Positions 17,744 through 26,633 of a stretch of 64,000 nucleotides of DNA are shown here, in pieces. This DNA is from Ruminococcus sp. AF46-10NS (GTDB taxonomy: Bacteria > Bacillota > Clostridia > Lachnospirales > Lachnospiraceae): the NCBI RefSeq assembly GCF_003474435.1, contig NZ_QRNF01000020.1, forward strand, positions 3,343 to 67,342, written 5' to 3'. The notes under the pieces were generated by a model. That model saw only the letters and a list, made by a program, of their open reading frames with translations. It was not told the origin of the DNA and searched no databases. Within the stretch, counting starts at the first letter, position 1. Each line of letters starts with the position of its first letter. Made by a program: the position numbers and the translations under genes.

Positions 17744-18268
17744 CTACACAAGCAGTACTGCAAGAAGCAGTCCTCCGAGAACGCCTAACCCCCTGTACAA
17801 TTTCTTTTTTCCGAAAGCCTCTTCTTTCAGCAACCGGATCTCTCCCTCCAGATTTTTTTCGTACAGGGAAAGCTGTCGCAGCTGCATCTCCCGGTCCAGA
17901 TATCCAAGATATTTTCCAATAGAAAAAAAAGCGTCCTTTTCCCCATGGGTAAGGCAGCTTTTTTTCAGGGATGCTTCTGCGCATTCCCTGCATATCTGTG
18001 AGAGTTTTTCTCCGTTTCCCGCTTTCATCCTGTCTGCGGCATTTATGAGAAATTCCCTGTATTTTCCATTCATCCTTCCGGCTGCACCATAAAAGGCATC
18101 CGGCAATGATGCGTTCCCACAGCTGATCTCCCCTCTCAGGCAAATCACCAGCTGAAGCAGCATCTCCAACGTACGGATTCTCTCAGAAAACCGGAAGCTT
18201 TCCGAAAAGCCCATACCTGCTCCTGCTGCCACAATAAGAATACATCCTACAACTCTGTACATAGACAT
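17744..18268 (-). CDS. spoIIIAB: Stage III sporulation protein AB
   Basis: SpoIIIAB is a membrane protein of the SpoIIIA complex with a GspF-like cytoplasmic helical domain. The 174-residue protein has N- and C-terminal transmembrane segments (VVGCILIVAAGAGMGFSES and GLGVLGGLLLAVLLV) and the conserved EMLLQLVICLRGEISCGNASLPDAF segment. Its ATG (18268, or 18262) lies 22 bp inside the end of spoIIIAA, so translation is coupled. Confidence 0.94.
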   Translation of the reverse strand: MSMYRVVGCILIVAAGAGMGFSESFRFSERIRTLEMLLQLVICLRGEISCGNASLPDAFYGAAGRMNGKYREFLINAADRMKAGNGEKLSQICRECAEASLKKSCLTHGEKDAFFSIGKYLGYLDREMQLRQLSLYEKNLEGEIRLLKEEAFGKKKLYRGLGVLGGLLLAVLLV

Positions 18269-19179
18269 TTTCCGTTTCCGTCATAAATTCCTTCCACAAC
18301 GCCTGCACGATCATGTTTCCCCAGAAAAATATACCTCTGGAACACCCGGGCATCCCACAGTTTCCGGAAAAACGGCTGACTCAAAGTCTCTTTCATGGAA
18401 TCTCCGTGAGCCGTAGCGATCAGGCGGCACCCACAGTGGATCACCGACTCCACAGCTTTGAAATCTTCTTCTTTTCCAAGTTCATCCACAGCTACAACCA
18501 CCGGAGACATGGAACGGATCAACATCTGCATTCCCTCTGCTTTCGGACATCCATCCAGAATATCCGTGCGCATTCCCAGGTCATTCTGGGGAATCCCCTG
18601 ATAGCAGCCTGCAAGTTCACTGCGCTCATCTACTACACCTACCGTAACGCCGGAAATATTTCCCCAGCCGTTGCTCATCTGCCGGATGATATCCCGAAGA
18701 AGAGTGGTCTTTCCGCATCTGGGCGGTGAAACGATCAGAGTATGCATGATCTGTTCTCTTGTCTGGATATAAGGCATTACTTTTTCCGCACATCCCTGAA
18801 TTTCGTGAGCCAGACGCACATTGATACAGGAAATATACTTCATTCCCCTGATCCTGTTTCCATCCAGGATCACTTTTCCGGTGACTCCCACACGATGTCC
18901 TCCCTGTACACTTAAAAAACCCTGCCGGATCTCATCTTCATAGGCATACAGAGAATAGCCACTGACATACTCCAATGTTTCCTTCAGATCTTCCCTTGTT
19001 ACCAGATAGGGATCTGTATCCTTCTGTCTGAGAAAACATTCCCCTCCGTCATAAGTCAAAAACAATGGCCTTCCCACACGAAGACGTATCTCATATAATT
19101 TATCATAATCAAGATCTGCATCCACCAGAAGCTGGCGGATATTACTGGCAAACAGGTTCTGAATCTGGTTTGCGTCCAT
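18247..19179 (-). CDS. spoIIIAA: Stage III sporulation protein AA (AAA ATPase)
   Basis: SpoIIIAA is the cytoplasmic ATPase of the SpoIIIA channel and is related to secretion-system ATPases. The 310-residue protein has Walker A SPPRCGKTTLLRDIIRQ near 152, Walker B-like VVVAVDELGKEEDF near 230, and GCRLIATAHGDSMKE near 253. The N-terminal part contains YVSGYSLYAYEDEIRQGF and GHRVGVTGK, which are conserved. The ATG has AAGAGGTGA upstream. In B. subtilis the operon is sigma-E dependent; I could not see a convincing sigma-E promoter in 19180-19256. Confidence 0.96.
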   Translation of the reverse strand: MDANQIQNLFASNIRQLLVDADLDYDKLYEIRLRVGRPLFLTYDGGECFLRQKDTDPYLVTREDLKETLEYVSGYSLYAYEDEIRQGFLSVQGGHRVGVTGKVILDGNRIRGMKYISCINVRLAHEIQGCAEKVMPYIQTREQIMHTLIVSPPRCGKTTLLRDIIRQMSNGWGNISGVTVGVVDERSELAGCYQGIPQNDLGMRTDILDGCPKAEGMQMLIRSMSPVVVAVDELGKEEDFKAVESVIHCGCRLIATAHGDSMKETLSQPFFRKLWDARVFQRYIFLGKHDRAGVVEGIYDGNGKCLCTEL

Positions 19180-19256
19180 TTTTTCACCTCTTACACTTAA
19201 ATATATTGCAGACGCCCCTGATTTAGTACCCCTTGTCTCAGGGAAAGATTTTTCCC

Positions 19257-20408
19257 TTATTCCGACATGGAAAATAAACTGTCACTTTCTTCTTCATACG
19301 CTTCCATCTTGGGAAGGCTCAGTTTCAGTACTCTGTCCACAATATTTACAGAAGACGCGCGGTATGCGTAGGCACAGGACTCAAACATCACATAGAGATT
19401 GTCTCCTTCCACTACGATCTGCTCCAGTCGTTCCGGAAAACGATAAGTCCTGGCTGAATTCTCATTTACATATAAACGCTTGTCAGACTGTTCATAAACC
19501 ACCAGTCTGGACGGCAGGATACCAAATGAATGGGATATCAGAAGCTTATCATTGTAAAAAGCAATTCCCTGAACCTGTTCCGATATGGTGGAATAATCCA
19601 GTGGAACTGCCATCTCAAAATTCATGCCAAGTTCCTCATCCATGGTATTGATCAGATTTCCCGCCGCGTCAACTCCGTATCGTGCAATTACACTTTCGTT
19701 ATATTTTTCAAAGCAGCCTACATACAAACATCCTTTGTAAAAAGTCATAAAGGAATCTCTTACAATTCCGTAAAGGCTGACTGTCTGCAAAGTATCCACA
19801 GGCAGATGGCTTTCATCGTAATCGTAGGCTTCTATTATATCCATTTTTATGCTGACTGCCTGTGCAATTCCATTGATATTGGAAGAATACCACAGAATCT
19901 TATGGTCCGGATCATAAGCAAGGCCTCCTGCATGGGGCTGGCCAGGCAGTACCACTTCTTTTATAAAATTATGTGTTTCCTTATCAATCACATAGATCAC
20001 TGAATTATGCTTATATGTACTGCAATATGCACTGACCAGTACGTAATCTTCCGTAACAGCCAGGCCCTGGGGAGTCATAGACGTGCACATAGCCTGCGTG
20101 GCACCCTTCTCCGTAAGCAGTGTTCTTGTATTCTTAAGTCCTGGAATCACATAAGTTCCGTATTCTTTCTCTTTCTCCCGTCCATCAAAAGCAAAATACG
20201 AAAATGCTTCCTTCTGGGAAAGCATCTGCATCTGTCCCCGCAGTGTATACACTGCAGCCCCCCTGTTCGTCACCACCGCCTTTGCAGGCAGCTCTGTCCT
20301 GGCTCTGTAGACAAACGCATATAAAAAATAACACATAGCCAGCACAAAAACAACCGCCAGAATCTTCAATATGAAGTTCCTGAAGCTGCGTTTCATCACT
20401 TTGTTCAT
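19257..20408 (-). CDS. Membrane-anchored protein of unknown function, beta-propeller-like
   Basis: I do not recognise a named family. The 383-residue product has one N-terminal transmembrane anchor (ILKILAVVFVLAMCYFLYAFVY, about 13-35) and a long extracytoplasmic part. This part has repeated short beta-type blades such as GLAVTEDYVLVSAYCS, VIYVIDKETHNFIKEV, GLAYDPDHKILWYSS, CLYVGCFEKY, VQGIAFYNDKLLISHSFG and VVEGDNLYVMFESCAYAYR, which resemble a YVTN/NHL-like propeller. The segment PGQPHAGGLAYD is NHL/YncE-like. It starts 20 bp after the phosphopantetheinyl transferase stop, so probably shares its transcript, and lies upstream of spoIIIA. A role in the envelope or in ligand sensing is only inferred. 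Confidence 0.7.
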   Translation of the reverse strand: MNKVMKRSFRNFILKILAVVFVLAMCYFLYAFVYRARTELPAKAVVTNRGAAVYTLRGQMQMLSQKEAFSYFAFDGREKEKEYGTYVIPGLKNTRTLLTEKGATQAMCTSMTPQGLAVTEDYVLVSAYCSTYKHNSVIYVIDKETHNFIKEVVLPGQPHAGGLAYDPDHKILWYSSNINGIAQAVSIKMDIIEAYDYDESHLPVDTLQTVSLYGIVRDSFMTFYKGCLYVGCFEKYNESVIARYGVDAAGNLINTMDEELGMNFEMAVPLDYSTISEQVQGIAFYNDKLLISHSFGILPSRLVVYEQSDKRLYVNENSARTYRFPERLEQIVVEGDNLYVMFESCAYAYRASSVNIVDRVLKLSLPKMEAYEEESDSLFSMSE

Positions 20409-20428
20409 TTCAATCTTTTCTCTGCTTG

Positions 20429-20977
20429 TTATTTCAATATGATTTCTTCGTATTCAAACCGTAATTCCAGTCTGTCCTTTGACCAGACTGCTCCGCTGTA
20501 TCCAGGTTCCATCTCCAACATCATATAGTTTCCTTTATCCATCGGTATCGTCCTCAAATCTCTGGACAGACCTTCACCCGTCCATTTGATATAAGCCTCT
20601 CTTAATACCCACTGAGCAAAAAAAGCTTTCTCCATATCATCCGATTCCAGGATCTCCCTCACCATATCTGCCGGCACCATTCGTTCCAGGATCCTCTCGT
20701 AATTCACTTTCTTGTGAATCTGTATATCAATCCCCACTTCTTCACCTGCAAACAGGCACATCACATATTTTCCGGAGTGGGAAATATTATAATGAATCTT
20801 TGGAAGGAGGGTAAAAAACGGTTTCCCATGTTCCCCGGTTGCTCTTGGTTCAAAAGCCAGTTTTTTTTCAAATTCTTTCTTCAGCCCGATCTCCAGAAGC
20901 TTCTCTCCGATCATATGCTCCATATTCTTGTTGTCATATTCGTCTCTGATCTTTGTATAATAGATAATTCCGTTCAT
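20429..20977 (-). CDS. 4'-phosphopantetheinyl transferase, Sfp type
   Basis: This enzyme transfers the phosphopantetheine arm of CoA to a carrier-protein serine. The 182-residue protein has HYNISHSGKYVMCLFAGEEVGIDIQ (about 73-97), with the GID metal-binding motif, and FFAQWVLREAYIKWTGEGL (about 120-138), the W..KEA.xK motif of Sfp enzymes. The ATG at 20977 has AGGAGG seven bases before it and forms an ATGA overlap with the helicase stop; an upstream in-frame start lies inside the helicase gene. No NRPS or PKS is in the window. acpP is 3.5 kb upstream, so it might serve fatty-acid ACP or an unseen carrier protein. Confidence 0.9.
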   Translation of the reverse strand: MNGIIYYTKIRDEYDNKNMEHMIGEKLLEIGLKKEFEKKLAFEPRATGEHGKPFFTLLPKIHYNISHSGKYVMCLFAGEEVGIDIQIHKKVNYERILERMVPADMVREILESDDMEKAFFAQWVLREAYIKWTGEGLSRDLRTIPMDKGNYMMLEMEPGYSGAVWSKDRLELRFEYEEIILK

Positions 20978-22800
20978 AATCCAGCCTCCTCTAGGAACCG
21001 TGACGGCTCCCGTTCCTTCTCGTACTGTGTCCTTACATAACACAGACAAAGTTTCTTCTTCGCCCGTGTCATCCCAACATAGAAAAGTCTCCGTTCTTCC
21101 TCAAGATGTGCTTCCAGAACTGCTTTCCGGTAGGGCATGCTGCCTTCATTGACATTGAGGATGTACACTCTGTCATATTCCAGCCCTTTCACAGCATGAA
21201 GTGTGGAGATCACTGCACCTTCCCGCTTCACATCCTGCTTTTTTGCCTGTTCTTCCAGTTTTCTGGTATACTCATCTATATAAGCCAGCCATTCTTCCAG
21301 ATCCTTCATTCCTCTGGCACTTTCATGGATCCGGTTCAGATTTTCCCAGAGCTCTTCTGGTTTTATTTTACGATACCTTGCGTATTCCTGCAAGTATTCT
21401 TCGTATCCCATTCCGTTCCGGATGAAATTAATAGCAGCATAAGGAGCCATGGTTTTTAAGATCCTAAGGTGTGTTTCCATGGTTGTGATACGGTCGCACA
21501 TCCAGTCCTTATCTTTGTAAAATTCTTCAAGAGCCCGGAAATCCACTGTCTTTTCTGTGAGAGCATCTCTGGCTATATATCGGTTTGGGCGGTTCATGAT
21601 TTCCAGAAAAGTACTTCTGCTCCTATCACCCTTGGCCATTTTCAGATAGGCGATCATGTTCCTGCAGATCCAGTGCCGGAACATATTGGGCAGTTTTTCT
21701 TTCATGGTAAAAGGAACTCCATATTCCATCAGTGCAGCTACCAGACCTTCGGCCTCCTGATTGGTGCGGAAAAGAAATGCTGTATCTTCAATGTTCTCTC
21801 CGCTTTCCATTCGTTTCTTCAATGCACCTGCTACTGTCATATATTCTTCTCGGGGATTTCGAAATTCCATCACCTTCACAGGATCTCCAGGCTCATTTGG
21901 TGTGAAAAGTTTTTTCGTGTAGCGGTTTTCGTTATTATCGATCACCTTCATAGCCGTGTTCAGAATATTTCCGCTACACCGGTAATTGATATTCAAGAGC
22001 ACAGTTTCCGCATTCTTAAAATCCTCCGGAAAATTCAGCATGATCTCCGGCCTGGCACCACGGAAATGATAGATAGACTGGTCATCATCCCCTACTACGA
22101 ACAGATTGTTCTCTGGTGCCGCCAGCATTTTTACGATATCATACTGGAGATGATTGATATCCTGAAACTCATCTACCAAAATATAACGGAATTTCTTCTG
22201 CCAGGCTTCCAGGATATCTTTTCTTTTTCGAAGAAGTTCATAGCAACTTAGAAGCATATCATCAAAATCAAGTTTTCTCCGCTCATTAAGAACTTTTCGA
22301 TACTCTTTAAAAATCTGCCGGAATACTTCGTCCGGGCAACAGGAGGAATAATAATGCTCAAGTGCGATTCTTCCCCCTTTTACAATACTGATCTCTTTTG
22401 CCACGTCTTCCACAAAATCCCCCTCCTGGGACTGTTCAGAAGCACAATTTATCACAAGCTCCCGCAGGATCGCATACTTTTCCTCTTCAGACAGGATATT
22501 TCCCCCATCCAGTCCATAGGCCTGTTTCAGAATCCCGTAAAACACTCCGTGAAAAGTCCCAAACGTAACTCCTGTCCGCTGTACACCTGTAAATTTCAGG
22601 AATCGTTCTTTCATTTCTACTGCCGCCGCCCTGGAAAAAGTCACAACAAGAATAGAGGAAGCTGGTATCTTCCCATCCTGGATCATATGTGCTGTTCTCT
22701 CTACAATGACGGAAGTTTTCCCCGAACCGGGGCCTGCCAGAACCATCATTGGTCCTGACAGGTGGGCGATCGCCCTTATTTGAGATGGATTTCGTTTCAT
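20974..22800 (-). CDS. UvrD/PcrA-like superfamily 1 DNA helicase
   Basis: This is an ATP-dependent 3'-5' helicase. From ATG 22800 (608 residues, MKRNPSQIRAI) it has motif I MVLAGPGSGKTSVIVERT near 18, motif Ia VVTFSRAAAVEM, motif II YILVDEFQDINHLQYDIV near 213, motif III VVGDDDQSIYHFRGA near 240, motif IV INYRCSGNI, motif V VSTLHAVKGLEYDRVYI near 535 and motif VI EERRLFYVGMTRAKKKL near 570. It is shorter than PcrA (about 730-750) and lacks the long C-terminal tail, so it is a compact paralogue rather than the housekeeping PcrA. A GTG at 22842 is possible but lies inside gltX. It follows gltX by 7 bp. Confidence 0.92.
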   Translation of the reverse strand: MKRNPSQIRAIAHLSGPMMVLAGPGSGKTSVIVERTAHMIQDGKIPASSILVVTFSRAAAVEMKERFLKFTGVQRTGVTFGTFHGVFYGILKQAYGLDGGNILSEEEKYAILRELVINCASEQSQEGDFVEDVAKEISIVKGGRIALEHYYSSCCPDEVFRQIFKEYRKVLNERRKLDFDDMLLSCYELLRKRKDILEAWQKKFRYILVDEFQDINHLQYDIVKMLAAPENNLFVVGDDDQSIYHFRGARPEIMLNFPEDFKNAETVLLNINYRCSGNILNTAMKVIDNNENRYTKKLFTPNEPGDPVKVMEFRNPREEYMTVAGALKKRMESGENIEDTAFLFRTNQEAEGLVAALMEYGVPFTMKEKLPNMFRHWICRNMIAYLKMAKGDRSRSTFLEIMNRPNRYIARDALTEKTVDFRALEEFYKDKDWMCDRITTMETHLRILKTMAPYAAINFIRNGMGYEEYLQEYARYRKIKPEELWENLNRIHESARGMKDLEEWLAYIDEYTRKLEEQAKKQDVKREGAVISTLHAVKGLEYDRVYILNVNEGSMPYRKAVLEAHLEEERRLFYVGMTRAKKKLCLCYVRTQYEKEREPSRFLEEAGL

Positions 22801-22807
22801 AACCGGA

Positions 22808-24259
22808 TTATTTTTCAAGTTTTTCAATTGCTGCACGGACACGTTTCAGAGTCTCTTCTTTGCCGATGATCTCCATGATCTCTGTCGCGCCAGCCGGTGT
22901 CATCTGCTTGCCGGATACAGCTGTACGAAGCGGCCACATTACATAACCGTTCTTATATCCATGTTCTTTTACAAATGCACTTAAAGAAGCGAACAGCGGA
23001 TCATTGGTATAATCCTCCTGAGCCTCAAGTACAGGAAGTACCTCTTTGAGGACTGCAAGAGATGTCTCCTCTGTTGTTTTCATTTTTTTATGGCGGTACA
23101 TTGCGCTGTCGTACTCCGGAACTGCCTCAAAGAAATCTACAAGCTCCGGGATATCCGGGAATACTTCGATTCTTGTCTGGACCATTCCTGCGATCTTCTT
23201 AAGATCAAAATCTTTCTTAAGAACTTCCTTCAGATACGGAAGTGCTCTCTCGTAAAACGCTTCCGGGTCCATTTTCTTGATATACTCGCCGTTCATCCAT
23301 TTCAGCTTGGCAATATCAAATACTGCCGGTGATTTATTGATATGATGGTAATCAAATGCCTCCACAAGCTCCGGAAGTGAAAAAATCTCACGATTGTCTG
23401 CCGGGCTCCATCCAAGAAGCGCAACGTAGTTGATCACTGCTTCTGTAACAAATCCCTGATCGATCAAATCCTCATAGGAAGAATGACCGCATCTCTTGGA
23501 AAGTTTCTGGTGTGTCTCATCTGTGATCAGTGGACAGTGAACGTATGTCGGAATCTCCCATCCAAATGCCTCATAAATACGGTTGTATTTCGGAGAAGAT
23601 GAAAGATACTCATTACCTCTTACTACGTGTGTAATTCCCATAAGGTGGTCATCAATAACGTTGGCAAAGTTGTATGTCGGATATCCGTCAGATTTAATAA
23701 GGATCAGGTCCTCCATCTCCTCATTGTTAACGGTGATATCTCCGTAAATTACATCGTGGAATGTAGTGGTTCCCTCTGTCGGCATATTAAAACGGATCAC
23801 GTGCGGCTCCCCTGCATCCAGACGACGCTGAACTTCTTCCCTGGAGAGGTGAAGGCATCTCTTATCATAGATGGAAATCTCCTTGCCTGCAACTGTACGT
23901 TTCATGCTCTCCAGTTCTTCCTTGCCGCAGAAACAGTAATATGCATCGCCCTGCTCGATCAGCTGTTTGGCATATTTCAGATACATTCCTGTTGCCTGAC
24001 GCTCGCTCTGTACATACGGTCCAAATCCACCGTCCTTGTCCGGTCCCTCATCATGGAGAAGGCCTGTCTTCTCAAGAGTACGGTAGATGATATCTACAGC
24101 TCCCTCAACATAACGTTCCTGGTCTGTATCTTCAATACGGAGGATAAAATCTCCGCCTTCATGTTTTGTGATCAAATAAGCATAAAGAGCTGTTCTTAAG
24201 TTACCCACGTGCATTCTGCCTGTAGGGCTCGGTGCAAATCTTGTTCTGATCTTTGTCAT
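22808..24259 (-). CDS. gltX: Glutamyl-tRNA synthetase
   Basis: GltX charges tRNA-Glu (and probably tRNA-Gln, for amidation by GatCAB) with glutamate. The 483-residue class I synthetase has [19 protein letters not shown] near residue 8 (HIGH motif HVGN), [11 protein letters not shown] near 108, [17 protein letters not shown] near 218 and the KMSKS equivalent HQKLSKRCG near 250. Length is standard for non-discriminating enzymes. It starts the gltX-helicase-phosphopantetheinyl transferase run. No T-box leader is seen in 24260-24369. Confidence 0.97.
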   Translation of the reverse strand: MTKIRTRFAPSPTGRMHVGNLRTALYAYLITKHEGGDFILRIEDTDQERYVEGAVDIIYRTLEKTGLLHDEGPDKDGGFGPYVQSERQATGMYLKYAKQLIEQGDAYYCFCGKEELESMKRTVAGKEISIYDKRCLHLSREEVQRRLDAGEPHVIRFNMPTEGTTTFHDVIYGDITVNNEEMEDLILIKSDGYPTYNFANVIDDHLMGITHVVRGNEYLSSSPKYNRIYEAFGWEIPTYVHCPLITDETHQKLSKRCGHSSYEDLIDQGFVTEAVINYVALLGWSPADNREIFSLPELVEAFDYHHINKSPAVFDIAKLKWMNGEYIKKMDPEAFYERALPYLKEVLKKDFDLKKIAGMVQTRIEVFPDIPELVDFFEAVPEYDSAMYRHKKMKTTEETSLAVLKEVLPVLEAQEDYTNDPLFASLSAFVKEHGYKNGYVMWPLRTAVSGKQMTPAGATEIMEIIGKEETLKRVRAAIEKLEK

Positions 24260-24369
24260 TTCTTTTCTCCTCGTTTTTGTTGTTTCTCATTATAGCTGAT
24301 ATTATATACCCAAATCCTTTAAAATGTCCATAGGTTTTCCGACGGAACCCCCTGGTCTTCTCATACACA

Positions 24370-24404
24370 GAAAAATCCCCTGGAACATCATTGCTCCAGA
24401 GGAT
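24370..24404 (-). terminator. Rho-independent terminator after acpP
   Basis: On the minus strand, ATCCTCTGGA and TCCAGGGGAT (24395-24404 with 24375-24384) form a 10-bp stem with one wobble, followed directly by TTTTT. It lies 31 bp past the acpP stop. Confidence 0.75.
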
Positions 24405-24434
24405 CCTTATTCCTGCATTTACCTTCAGCGGATC

Positions 24435-24668
24435 TTATGCTTCTACACCTTTGTTCTTGAGGTACTCGATTACATCTCCAACTGTATTCAGATCTGTAAG
24501 TTCCTCTGCCGGGATCTCTACGTTGTACTCATCCTCAAGAGCCATAACCAGCTCAAACAGGTCAAGGGAATCTGCTCCAAGATCATCCTTGAAAGAAGTC
24601 TCCGGTGTAATTGTAGATGCTTCACAATTTAACTGCTCTGCAAGCATTTCGCTCATTTTTTCTAACAT
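24435..24668 (-). CDS. acpP: Acyl carrier protein
   Basis: ACP carries growing acyl chains in type II fatty-acid synthesis. The 77-residue acidic protein has the DSL phosphopantetheine site in DDLGADSLDLFELVMALEDEYNVEIP, with the modified serine near residue 35. Length is standard. It is flanked by its own terminator and no other fab gene is adjacent, so it is likely monocistronic. An Sfp-type transferase that could activate it is encoded 3.5 kb downstream. Confidence 0.97.
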   Translation of the reverse strand: MLEKMSEMLAEQLNCEASTITPETSFKDDLGADSLDLFELVMALEDEYNVEIPAEELTDLNTVGDVIEYLKNKGVEA

Positions 24669-24809
24669 GTCTTATTTTCTCCTTTAATCATTACAGATCG
24701 AATCTGTTTCCTCTTTTTGAGCAAAGTATATAGTCTGTAAATACAGTTGTCAAGAGGATTTTCCCAAAAAATGTCCATCTGGCGAAAATATTTTGATTTT
24801 AAAACTATT

Positions 24810-25970
24810 TTATTCTTGAAATTTTATCTGACGGGCCACACTGAGGGCCAGTGCCATCTCCGACATCAGGAACACAATGGACGTTCCACCATAGCTGATA
24901 AATGGCAAAGTGACACCCGTATTGGGCATCAGATTCAGCACAACTGCAATATTTAATATTACCTGTAGTGCAATATGTATAAAAATTCCCGTAACAAGCA
25001 GTGAGCCGAACAGATCCGGTGCATTCTGTGCAATAAAGAACAGTCTGTACAGAAGATATCCGAACAGGATCAGCACAAAAATCCCTCCGAAGATTCCAAG
25101 CTCTTCGCAGATGATGGAAAAGATCATATCGTTCTGTGCCTCAGGAACACTGCCAAGTTTCTGGATACTGTTTCCCAATCCCCGGCCAAAAAATCCTCCG
25201 GAACCAATGGCATAAAGTGCCTGCAGAGTCTGATAGCCTCCCTCATCGGAATATTTCTCAGGCTGGAGCCATACAAGAACTCGCATAACACGGAAACTGT
25301 CGCTGCTCTTGGTCGTCGCAACCAGAAAAAGTACGCCGATCACGATCAGTACCAGACCTATCACACCAATAATAATAAACGGTCGCACATCCGGATGTGC
25401 AACAAAAACCATTCCCACTGTAATTCCAAGAATGATCAATGCTGTACTCAGATTATCCGTCAGCATATACGCAGCAAACGCAAGACCAGCACCTGGAAGT
25501 CCCAGGATCATACAACTCTTCAAAGTCTTAACCTTACGTCCCATCTTACAAATCATATATGCCATCATAATGATGACTGCGATCTTGGCTATCTCAGCCG
25601 GCTGAAAGTTGATCGGTCCAATATACAGCCATCTGGTAGCACCATGGGATGAATGTCCAAGGGGTGTACGTACCAGCCCCATGAGGATCAGGGAAAGTAC
25701 ATACAAAGATGTTGTAAACGGCACCAGGATATGATAATCCAATATTTTTGAAACAACCAGTACCACGATCAGACAGGCTGCACTGATCAGTGCCTGTTTT
25801 TTAAAATAAAACATGTCGTTGCCATAGTTTACTTCTGCCATATAGGAGCTGGTACTGTAAAGCATTATCAGACCAAAACATACAAGAAGTACAATAACAG
25901 CAACCAGACTGTAATCGTAATAATCTGATTTTTTTCTGTATTTTTTTTTGCTGTTCGGCATTTTTCCCAT
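24810..25970 (-). CDS. FtsW/RodA/SpoVE family cell-cycle protein
   Basis: SEDS-family glycosyltransferases polymerise peptidoglycan from lipid II. From ATG 25970 (386 residues, MGKMPNSKKKYRKKSD) the protein has about ten transmembrane segments, the conserved GATRWLYIGPINFQPAEIAKI near 130, LSTALIILGITVG near 180 and LMPNTGVTLPFISYGGTS near 352. It resembles FtsW/SpoVE more than RodA, but the choice is uncertain. In-frame codons upstream run into ssrA and its terminator, so the longer reading is false; GGTGAT lies just before the chosen ATG, and ATG 25961 is also possible. Confidence 0.9.
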   Translation of the reverse strand: MGKMPNSKKKYRKKSDYYDYSLVAVIVLLVCFGLIMLYSTSSYMAEVNYGNDMFYFKKQALISAACLIVVLVVSKILDYHILVPFTTSLYVLSLILMGLVRTPLGHSSHGATRWLYIGPINFQPAEIAKIAVIIMMAYMICKMGRKVKTLKSCMILGLPGAGLAFAAYMLTDNLSTALIILGITVGMVFVAHPDVRPFIIIGVIGLVLIVIGVLFLVATTKSSDSFRVMRVLVWLQPEKYSDEGGYQTLQALYAIGSGGFFGRGLGNSIQKLGSVPEAQNDMIFSIICEELGIFGGIFVLILFGYLLYRLFFIAQNAPDLFGSLLVTGIFIHIALQVILNIAVVLNLMPNTGVTLPFISYGGTSIVFLMSEMALALSVARQIKFQE

Positions 25971-26012
25971 TCTATCACCAACGCTTTCTGTATCTGCGAA
26001 GTAATCCCTAAT

Positions 26013-26059
26013 AAAAAAAAGTCCCCGGAAAGCCGCATAAATGCTGTCTTTCCGGGACG
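26013..26059 (-). terminator. Rho-independent terminator of ssrA
   Basis: On the minus strand, GTCCCGGAAAG pairs with CTTTCCGGGGAC around a 15-base loop and is followed by eight T. It begins about 10 bases past the tmRNA 3' end. Confidence 0.88.
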
Positions 26060-26068
26060 TTCCATAAA

Positions 26069-26411
26069 TGGACCTGAGGGGAATCGAACCCCTGTCCGAA
26101 AGCCTATCCCTTAAGGCATCTCCCATCACAGTCGCTGTTTTAACATTCCCTCGGCTGCACGCCCACCGACAGGCTTACCGCTTCAGTAGCTTCATGATAC
26201 ATCTACCGGGGCAAAGCTTACCCGGCAAGGTTTCTCACATGGTCGACGCCAGATTCCCGATGTGTGAGTGCAACGGGGCTGACGAGCAGCTTAGGCTGCT
26301 AACGCTAACTTTTCGTCTGCGTTTATATTTAGTTCCCGGTTGGTACGCAGTCCAGGAGTCTGCGGATGGCTTCCCTAACTTCAAAGCCCCCGTCGAAACC
26401 AGTACAAGCCC
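26069..26411 (-). ncRNA. ssrA: tmRNA (transfer-messenger RNA)
   Basis: tmRNA rescues stalled ribosomes and tags the nascent chain for degradation. The tRNA-like 5' end GGGCTTG (26405-26411) pairs with the 3' acceptor strand CAGGTCC (26070-26076) over 7 bp with two wobbles, and the discriminator A is at 26069. The 3' T-arm GGGGTTCGATTCCCC and the 5' GGTTTCGACGGGGG motif are hallmarks. The CCA end is not encoded. The tag frame ends in ADEKLALAA followed by TAA (26291-26320), with the usual LAA degron; the exact resume codon may be slightly upstream. It is about 343 nt, a normal length, with its own promoter and terminator. Confidence 0.95.
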
Positions 26412-26504
26412 TTGTATAAAAAAGACTTCCGATGACTTAATTCTCTTCAAGTCATCTCTGGTGGACAGACGAACTCTAAGCCAGTTGTTTTTTGACTGGA
26501 TTTA

Positions 26505-26532
26505 ATTATACCAGAATGTTTTTTCGTGTCAA
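26505..26532 (-). promoter_or_regulatory. Consensus sigma-A promoter of ssrA
   Basis: On the minus strand, a perfect -35 TTGACA (26527-26532) and a perfect -10 TATAAT (26505-26510) are spaced 16 bp. Transcription would begin near 26498, about 87 bases before the mature tmRNA 5' end. The leader contains a TGACTT/AAGTCA hairpin, so a precursor trimmed at the 5' end (by RNase P in known systems) is expected. Confidence 0.8.
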
Positions 26533-26542
26533 GGATATTTGC

Positions 26543-26593
26543 AAAAAAGGTTCCGGGCTGTCACGGTTTTTCTTACCCTCACAGCCTGGAACC
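26543..26593 (-). terminator. Terminator after the GH29 fucosidase operon
   Basis: On the minus strand, GGTTCCAGGCTGT (26581-26593) pairs with ACAGCCCGGAACC (26549-26561) over 13 bp with one mismatch, and TTTTTT follows. It ends the binding protein-permease-fucosidase operon just upstream of the ssrA promoter. Confidence 0.82.
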
Positions 26594-26633
26594 CAAGTCT
26601 AAAACTGTCAGCCTTATATGCTCTGCATCATAT

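Noticed and set aside
25971..26129. Longer N-terminus of the FtsW/SpoVE protein
   Set aside because: The extension would cross the ssrA terminator and the tmRNA 3' end; a start with ribosome site exists at 25970.
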